Below, piece after piece: positions 56,142-64,000 of a DNA stretch of 64,000 nt. Source of the DNA: Leucocoprinus leucothites (lineage: Eukaryota; Basidiomycota; Agaricomycetes; Agaricales; Agaricaceae). The notes beneath the pieces are model-generated. The model had not been told where the DNA came from, ran no database searches, and was given only the letters and a program-made list of their open reading frames with translations. Numbering within the stretch: the stretch's first letter is position 1; each line of letters opens with the position of its first letter. The stretch is from NCBI GenBank assembly GCA_013368445.1, contig JAACJO010000029.1:186001-250000 (forward strand), written 5' to 3'. Made by a program: the position numbers and the translations under genes.

Positions 56142-56783
56142 TATTATGTATATTGATTATATCTAGCATTTGTTCTGTCTATAACACAAAAGTTAATATT
56201 AGCTTTACTTAAGTAATATTGCAATTATGTTTTCTTGTTATTTGTTCTTGTATTTTCTTGATTCTTTAGTCTCATTTGTCTTAGCTCATTATGACTCATT
56301 TTGTCTTGTTTAGTTTTATTTATACTTGATGACATGTGATTGTTAAATATAGTGCAGCTATATTTGGACTTATCTTGTAATCTTGTCAGATGATCAAAGA
56401 AGTTCTTCTTTGACAGATTATGTCTTATATAGTTTAATTAGCATTAAAAAAGCTGTATGCTTCTCTTCTTTCATTAGAAGCCCTTGACCCTAGTTAATAT
56501 TAGATACAGACTTGTATCATATATAAGTCATTGACATCTACCAAGGAGAAACATCATTTCTACTTGGTTAGGTGGAGACTCAATATGAGCCTTTATCTAC
56601 AATGTCAAATTGAACCTAAGTCACTTAAGATCTCAATTACTAAAAAGTCTTAACTCTATAATCACTGTATTATACTCTGACTTTGTAAATAACTTTGTTG
56701 CTTACCAAGAAGGAGTCCCCTTTGATAAGATCAAGTCAATACTTATTGTGCCAGCTTAGGACTGGGCTGGTGTCACTATAGTA
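56142..56783 (+). repeat. LTR family V copy
   Basis: 642 bp, TATTATGTATATTG...CACTATAGTA; the usual TG...CA ends are mutated. No matching flanks were seen, so it may be a recombinant or one end of a larger lost element. Confidence 0.8.
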
Positions 56784-57079
56784 CATGAGACTAGTAGGAA
56801 GATCTGGTGTGCAGTGATAGATACCAGTCTCTTGGCTATTCCACTCTAACAAATATTGCCATTGGTGTGGCCAGAGATACAAAGACTTGTGATTCTCTAC
56901 CCTGATGATGGTATTTTTATTATACTTTAATATTTTGATGTCAACAAGTGCTAATTCAGATCCATAGTCACAATATCCATTCCTCATTTTTCTTCCCTAC
57001 TGTCCTCTCTGGCATCAACAAAGTACTTGCTTGTCTCTTTTATTTGGTATACTTCATTGAATTAATGCCAAATTTTTCC
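56784..57079. other. Unidentified 0.3-kb segment
   Basis: Open on the minus strand at 56736-56987, but this overlaps the LTR and shows no motif. It may be non-LTR remains of the element whose LTR lies at 56142. Confidence 0.35.
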
Positions 57080-59788
57080 AGTCTCCCTAGGCCACTGATT
57101 CAGATCTAACAGAGGACCACTCTGGTGCTACCCCCATCTTCCAGGCTGATGATAACACAGCACTACTTTACAACCCACTAGCCACTGCAGTGATGGTCTC
57201 TGGCAGGGACCTTGCAGTCATAACAGCTCTCCCTCAGGATGAAGTCGTGATTCCTCTAGTGGATATTATGTATATTGATTATATCTAGTATTTGTTCCAT
57301 CTACAATACGAAGTCAATATTAGCTTTACTTAAGTAATATCGCAATTATGTTTTCATCTTATTTGTCTTTGTATTTTCTAGTTTGTTTTGACTTGTTTAT
57401 CTTGACTTGTTATAATTCGTTATTATTTGTTTGGTTTTGTTTACATTTTCATAATATGTGATTATTAAATATAGCTGTGCTATATTTGGACTTACCTTGT
57501 GATCGATCAGATGATCAAAGAAGAACTTCTTTAGAAGAACTTCTAAAGCTTCTTTGACAGATCATGTCTTATATAGTTTAATTAGCGTTAAGGAAGCTGT
57601 ACACTTCTCTTCTTTCATTAGAAGCCCTTAGCCCTAGTTAATATTAGATACAGACTTGTATCGTATATAAGTCATCGACATCTACCAAGGAGAAACATTG
57701 TTTCTACTTGGTTAGGTGGAGACTCAATATGAGCCTTTATCTATACAAAGTCGAATTGAACTTAAGCTCTAAGATCTCAATTACTAAAGTCTTAACTCTA
57801 TAATCGCCGTATTATAACTCTGACTTTGTAAACAACTTTGTCGCTTACCAAGAAGGAGTCCCCTTTGATAAGATCAACTCAATACTTATCACACCAGCTT
57901 AGGACCGGGCCAGCGTCACTATAACAGTGGAGGTGATTGATTCTACAGCCAGAGCAGAACACACTGTGACTACTCACCAAACTGAGCCAATGATTGCCAC
58001 TGGGGCTGAAGCACCTGTTACTGAGGTTTCAGTCAACACATGAGCTGCTACCAGAAATCTGGATCCTCTGACAAACCAATCATATGCATAGAGACATCAG
58101 GACTCATCCTCCACAACTGACACTGAATCATCAACATTTATTGTTACTGAATCTTTTTGTGATTCACTAGCAAATGCAATTACAAACACCGCATTAATTA
58201 TCCTAGTTATACTGGTGCTACTAATTTCAACCATCCTGCTACCATAATCAGCAACAACACAATGGAAGGTAGTATCTGAATATTCCAAGCAAGATACCTC
58301 CCAATTGTAGATGAGCAGCCACCAAATGGACCAAATGACTTATCATCTAGAGCTGCTGCTTGGAAAGCTGCATCAGGATATTTCTTTCTGGGTGATACCA
58401 TTCCAGCATTAACATTGTCTATCTCCTTCTATCACACTGGCAACATGCATGCATATTTGTAGTTCAAGATTGCCCCTAATGGTTTGGCTATGTGTGCTGT
58501 AATCAACCATGGCAAAATACTCTGGATTGTTGCCATACCCAAAAAACAGAACAACAGAACAACTTGCATACCTGAAAATCATGGCCAATGGGCTGGTGTG
58601 ATTTGAAATGGCAAAATTGATCCAGCCTACTTTGAGTTTTGCCTAGTTGAACTTTGTACGGGCATAGAGCTGTGAGTTCTTCTATTATAATTTATAGACC
58701 CAATCCTGATATTCATGTGAATACTCATACAGCCATCAATGTTGTTCACCTCAATATACCTTGAACACTCTATTGCTGTAGTTGACTATTTCTACAACTC
58801 TGCTACTCTCTGCCAGTCTATTTTTGGCTATTATCACATATTTGTTCATTGTGCAGATCTTGCTAATGTTGATCAAAGCCAAGCTGCATATGCAATATTA
58901 CATCATATTTTGATTGTTCTATATATGAAGTTTATTGCCAAGGACAAATCAACAGGTATGGTTATTCCTTCATCCCACATTTTGCAACCACTGAATTACC
59001 AACTGACCTAGGTGCATCTCCATGGCCACAGTTGGAAGCATGACACCATCCCCAACATCTCTACTCATGAAGGACTTATTGACCTCATGCATCTCTGCAT
59101 AATTCTAGAACTTGGAGGTGGAGTTTATCTGCCAGCTTATGCACCTGACCATGGGGATTTTGGCTGCCACACAAGGGACAATATTATGTCTGTAAGAGCC
59201 CATGCACATCCTACCACCGACCAGCTTGATCTCAATGTTGTGGTCACAATGCTAGCCCCTGTGTCATTAATCCCCAAGCCATCATCATTCAAGACAGAAA
59301 TTCACTACATACAAATGTTGCATATTGTTGCAATGCTCATTGAATCTTTCAGGACTTGTGAAGTAGCAACAAAGAGCAAGAATGGACTACCTAGTGAATA
59401 CCTCATTGAATTTCTTGACTTCAAGAAGTCTATCTGGAGTTGTCTTGAAACTATTGATGGCTGAGAATCACTATTCAAGCAGTATCTTGAGATCCAAGCC
59501 TCAATGTGGATCAAGCCAGAATTTCCATTTTCCAATCACCTTGATCAGTATGACTTTGTTTTAAAGGATCAGAATGACTGGCAGGGTCTTGAGAACCATA
59601 GTGAGTGTTTTATAGTTCCTTTGTCTTTACCTTTTAACTTGTGGGCAATAGTCATCTAGGAGTCAGGTCTATTGTCAATTGAGGACTTCATAGATTCTCA
59701 GATTCATATTAATATTGAAAAGGTCAAGGCTGGATATTCAAGTGATGCAGATGCTGAAGGAGATCCTGATTACATACTAGACCCTTAG
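57080..59788 (+). pseudogene. JmjC/cupin-like gene, cut by a solo LTR
   Basis: Coding-like sequence runs from 57080, is interrupted by a solo LTR (57264-57926) and continues to TAG 59786. Pieces fit the cupin/JmjC-like proteins that recur near mushroom transposons: NGLAMCAVINHGKILWIVAIPKK (58480-58545), then YRPNPDIHVNTHTAINVVH (58684-58750), then a helical segment after CQSIFGYYHIFVHCADL (58815-58860). The usual Fe-binding His/Asp cannot be assigned with confidence. A long stretch (59012-59464) is open, then stops. The tail is acidic. Stops and frameshifts show decay. Known JmjC proteins demethylate histones or hydroxylate proteins; function here is not claimed. Confidence 0.4.
57264..57926 (+). 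repeat. LTR family V solo LTR, best-preserved copy
   Basis: 663 bp, TATTATGTATATTG...CACTATAACA, with perfect 5-bp duplications GTGGA at 57259-57263 and 57927-57931. It keeps more than ten CpG, so it is the youngest of the family here. It contains a doubled AGAAGAACTTCT-like palindrome near 57510-57550 and a TATATAAG word near 57665. Confidence 0.93.
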
Positions 59789-60970
59789 CTTATATCAATA
59801 TACCCTGAATATGACCCTGACCCCTTTATTCAACTATACTTAGTGTTATTTTTACTCTTAACCTTGTACCACCACCATCTCAAATATGCCACCTCACAAG
59901 CCCAATACTGTGCATTGTACTGAACAAGGGGAAGGTCATATTCCACTGTCTCAGCTGTCTTTGAACTTCACTGGGACCTCCAGAAATGAGACAGCTCCTC
60001 TTAATATGCATGCAAATATTGAGATAGGGATGTATAGTTTTCCTATTTAATCCACATCTCATGTTAATTCTTTTTTTCCTCTTAATAGGTGGGACATTAT
60101 GCTGTACAACACAACAAAATGTGGAAGAGTGACTCAAGAAGCTAGAAGCTGAGTCAGCAATTATTGCTGGTACAATAGGATGAGGACAGAAATGATATAT
60201 AAGTCAAGTAATTCCAGCAAATATACTAGATAACCCCCTGGCACCCCCTCCCCAGAAGTGATCTCATACCAGGAGAGAACCTGTGTGTGTTCTCTTATTA
60301 TTTCTTTTTGGTCTCTGATATACAAAGATTGACCCACCTACTACCCATGATAAGCAACCATTATTGTCTCATGTTCTAGGGCCAATGGCCAATATTCAAA
60401 TGGTATATGTCAACTTCCATGGCTATTGATACTAACATATACATCATATCTAGCCAGTTTACAATGACCTTAATACTGGAAAAATCAATGATAATAGGTT
60501 TAATAGAGGTATGTTTATATTTACCTGTGTTATGTGCACTCTAACATATATTAGTGATACAATACCATCCCAGTCCAGTATCCTCTTGACCATCCAGTCC
60601 TTTTATGTCTTTTCCAGACATGAATATGCAAGCTCTGAACCAGACTTCAAGTGTAGATGATAGTGAGTCATTACATAACCACTTGTGATCCACTACTGAT
60701 ACACATCTCTCTTAGCTATTGGTGTATTCTCAGAGGTTGGAACAAGTTACAGCAACATCATTACTAGCAAAATGGAAGAGTAAGACAATGCAGAGTCTGA
60801 AGTGGAAGATGAACTAAGTGAGTTTATTTTTATATCACTTAACATTTGTATAAACCCAAACTTTGTAGACCTCATGGAACAGGACCTCCATTTTGTCAAC
60901 CAACAGTGTATATACAGATTACTACCATTTGACTCTTTTTATTGATATATGCCTTTACAACTGAATTCAG
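59789..60970. other. No recognisable gene
   Basis: Short open stretches and GTATGT / CAG pairs near 60510-60660 may be small exons of the DUF6532-like gene, but none can be supported singly. Confidence 0.4.
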
Positions 60971-62041
60971 GGAACATGAATGCTAGTGTTCCTCAACCAA
61001 ATGCTCCACACTCAGTCATTGCTGAATCTAATCTCACTGCTCATGGATGGTACCAACCACCAGTCAATGTCCTCAAGCAGCATCATACCTGTAATTGGCC
61101 TACCTATCCACCTGCAGAGTCCTGACTATTTCATGCAGCTGAACATCAACAAGAACTTCACACTCAAACTCCATTGCCCATAATTAATCAATCACCCAAG
61201 GTACCTCCACTTACTCATCACATCAATAAACCAGACTAAGGATCTACTCATAGGTCAACAAAGAAATTGCCAGAGGTGCCAGTAATTGTCAACTTCAAAA
61301 AGCAAGCTCCATGAAACTCCAAGAAAGACCCTAATGCAAAGCCAAAGCCAACTCAACTTGGCTTCTATGCAAAGAGACCTTATGTGCCTGCAATTGAGCA
61401 TGCAAAGAAGCTGTTCCATCACTATAAGGATATTATTCACCAGAACACAGATCAACAAAGTCAATAAAAGCATTGGAAGATTGTTGAAGATAATATTACC
61501 ACATTTATCAAGTCTGGTATCTGGCATTCAGAGGGTGAAGATACTCTTGTAAGTCACTAGTCCATAATCAGACTCACAGTTCTCCTGACACAATCAGGGA
61601 AAATACAACAACCTCAATTATACAGCTATCTGTGAACTGTGTATTGCATTTTATTATAACACAAACAACAACCTATTTCCCCTTGCTAGTTTATTTGTTC
61701 ATGAGTTCTGTCATGAAGTCCCTAAGAAAGCAGTTGCAATTGCTGCTTGTGCTGTGGGAGAGTGGTGCCCAGTGCACCAAGCATTTTTATAAGGAAAACT
61801 GTGAAGCCAATTACTGTAGTATTGCAGATTTGATAAAAAGGATCTACACATCTCCAAATCCCCATTATTGTGAAAAATTGGATCAAATGAGGAGAGATTG
61901 GGCAGCAGAGGGCATGTAAGTTTTCACTTTTTAATATTTCTTGAATCTACATTTTTTATCTATTTTAGGAAATATCTTGACCCTGATAGGCTAATCCATG
62001 CTATAAAGAGTATAATTTGTCCTGGGTTTGATTTAGACTAG
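60971..62041 (+). pseudogene. DUF6532-like gene, three exons
   Basis: DUF6532 is a fungal domain of unknown function, frequent near mushroom transposons. Exon 60971-61548 begins after a CAG acceptor with an ATG at 60976; it has a Pro/His/Gln-rich disordered part then KPKPTQLGFYAKRPYVPAIE. Intron 61549-61597 (GTAAGT...ATCAG, 49 nt) joins in frame to GKYNNLNY and the core FPLASLFVHEFCHEVPKKAV followed by AIAACAVGEW. A frameshift near 61770 leads to KENCEANYCSIADLIKRIY. Intron 61916-61968 (GTAAGT...TTTAG, 53 nt) leads to KYLDPDRLIHAIKS and the TAG at 62039. A few stops lie in exon 1 (TGA, TAA). The clean splicing and nearly open last exons suggest rather recent loss of function. Confidence 0.6.
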
Positions 62042-62671
62042 ATTAGGTAATAAATATGACTAATTTCACATTTTGATTGATATCTTGGCTACTATACATA
62101 AATATCAATATTTTTGTTCAATATTTTTGTATTTTGTTTCTACTCTCCAACAATAGTGTCAATTGAACTGGCATTTTGAATAATATATATACAATTTGTC
62201 AATGCATCTTAGTACTCTATAAATAGCACAGTTGACAACACTAGACTAGATCTGATGGTCTATGACACTATTACATACTATATAATTTCTATATCTAGAC
62301 ATTTGAGTGGGTCCTAGAAATTTATTAGTCCACAATCAGCAACCCAGTTTGGACAGTAAGGGTCCTTTCAAACCATACAAGCACTCTTGGCAACCTAATC
62401 CCTGAACAACCCTTGGTATTCTAAAAATAGATTGTGTTACAGAATAAGGGTCATGGGTTTCCTATATAGCAAATCTATTCTTCATATATGTCAAGTGAAT
62501 TGCTACTAAATAGTAAATGAATTGCTCTTTGTAGCTCTATTTGTCTTTACAGACAATGTTAGGTGTGCTATAAACAAGGGGTAGTATATTATGATGCTAT
62601 ATGACTATAGGTTAGGGACCTTAAAAGCCTACCATGACTATAGTCAGCAATCATGTTTACTTTAATCATAC
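62042..62671. other. No recognisable gene
   Basis: AT-rich 3' flank of the DUF6532-like gene up to the family VI repeat. Nothing stands out. Confidence 0.5.
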
Positions 62672-64000
62672 TGTGATGTAAAAACCGAAAATAAACAAGA
62701 AATACTAATATTTTTGCGATTTCACACTTAGTAGTATAAAAGAATAATACTACACCTAAGAGCCCTATAGTGCATTAGCAGTGTAGCTAAAAAGCTACTT
62801 AATAAAAAGTAATATGGTCAACCAATGCAGCAGGTGAGACTGGTAATCTAGTACAGCTGTCCACTGTTGTGAACTGTTATGGGGATTTGAACCCTCAACT
62901 TCAGGACACCACCATCACCAAATTACTGCTTTAAGACTCAAGGGAAACCTCTATGCCAAGAACAATCCAAATGATCTAAAAGTAAGGTCCAGGGTCTAGA
63001 ACTGGATCAGAAGGATCAACAGACTGGTTAACAGACAATGATCCACATTTTCCACCTGTACAAGACAAGAACCTAGCTACCCCACTATTTAGCTACATCA
63101 TTTCCATACTGCTCAGCCATCCAACTGTACTGGCCCAGCAAACTGATGGTTGCATTGATGTGGCAGAGGTCTTCAGATAAAGAAAATATCACAGCTGAAA
63201 TACTTATCCATGATTACAAAAGGATTAATGAAAGAAACTCACATGGTAGCTACTCTGCTACCCATATGATAACCTGGTGATCAAATGGACCTACTGGTCA
63301 GTGTCACATCATAAAAGTGTACCCAGCTGAATCCAGGACAATTTAGTCATTTTCTATTAGTCAATTTTGAGTCATATCTATTTCTTTCTAGAATATTTCG
63401 TCTATTTTTGTATCTCTCAAATAATATAAAAAGGGCTGAATAGCATGTGGATAGGCAAGGAATCCTACACCTCTGTAGTGCTATAGGGTGTGCAGACCAC
63501 AAACTAAGCATTTTCAAGCAAATAAGTGATCAACCTTCTAAGAGAACTCTAACAGGAAAGACTTCTACTAGTTAGTCTAAGAAATATTCTAAGACATCTC
63601 AAGTTCGATCTAGTATCACAGAAAAGTAGCTACCAAGCTAAGAAGGCTTGTAGTTAAAGCATATTGACCACACCAGCACCAGTGTGTGACTGAGTGGGTG
63701 ATTATAGACAAGGTCCAGTTGACCTTAGAGAGAAACAGAGACAGCCTCAGGATAAAAGAACTTAGTTATAGAATTCAACTAAGCATCACAAACTGTGCAC
63801 TTAGTCAGGATCCTAGTACAGTGTTTGAGAATTTCACAAAGTAACTAGTACAGCATTCAGTTTCATCACACATTTTGTGTTATTCAGCAATAGCTACATA
63901 AATCCTCATCTATTTCTCATACTTCCCTTTGAATTAGTTTGAGGTTACATTCTAGCTACCTAGCTAGTACTCTACTTGATGTTATATCCATATGTCAATG
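62672..64000. repeat. Family VI repeat (probable LTR), copy 2
   Basis: Collinear with 36350-37677 over its whole length, in the same orientation, 26.3 kb away. It reaches GTCAATG at the window end where copy 1 has GTCAACA, so it is nearly complete; whether an internal element follows lies outside the window. The Pol III B-box-like word appears at 62881-62891 as GGATTTGAACC on the plus strand. Confidence 0.8.

Overview
The window is a transposon graveyard from a basidiomycete fungus, most likely an Agaricomycete. The evidence is short spliceosomal introns (46-53 nt, GTRAGT...AG), and several families known mainly from that class: KDZ transposases with a CxC2 cysteine domain, Plavaka (CACTA-like) transposases, Spt5-like genes, DUF6532-like proteins and Ty3/Gypsy chromoviruses. 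No rRNA, tRNA gene, CRISPR array or intact housekeeping gene is visible. Nearly all the DNA is CpG-poor and rich in TG/CA. Many reading frames are closed by TGA where CGA is expected, the trace of cytosine-methylation decay.

Layout. 1-8390: a young chromovirus (Gy1) with gag, pol and an unusual third ORF, inserted in a decayed spliced gene (8391-9515). 9985-12035: a gag-protease fragment and LTR on the minus strand. 12624-20826: three copies of a 0.6-kb LTR; two of them bound an internally deleted minus-strand Gypsy (Gy2) that carries an antisense Zn2Cys6-like gene and a foreign 1.37-kb LTR. 21898-22825: a CpG-retaining stretch upstream of an Spt5-like pseudogene (22898-25468). 26480-36265: a KDZ transposon interrupted by a solo LTR, itself split by a 6.4-kb Helitron, which holds another solo LTR. 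36350-37677 and 62672-64000: two copies of a 1.33-kb repeat with a tRNA-like Pol III box. 40957-47775: a Tc1/mariner-like element containing a DD34E Tc1 element containing a Gypsy (Gy3) that has no integrase. 48309-51858: a pogo-type transposase split by a second 1.37-kb LTR. 53079-55296: a Plavaka transposase on the minus strand. 55609-59788: a JmjC/cupin-like gene cut by two solo LTRs. 60971-62041: a DUF6532-like gene.

The genes form no pathway. What links them is nested insertion and shared decay. Target duplications and LTR pairs date the insertions relative to one another, and the TG-versus-CA differences between copies recover lost CpG sites. The least familiar items are the ORF that replaces integrase in Gy3, the third ORF of Gy1, the antisense Zn2Cys6-like gene of Gy2 with a perfect 19-bp palindrome upstream, and the self-priming arrangement of Gy1.
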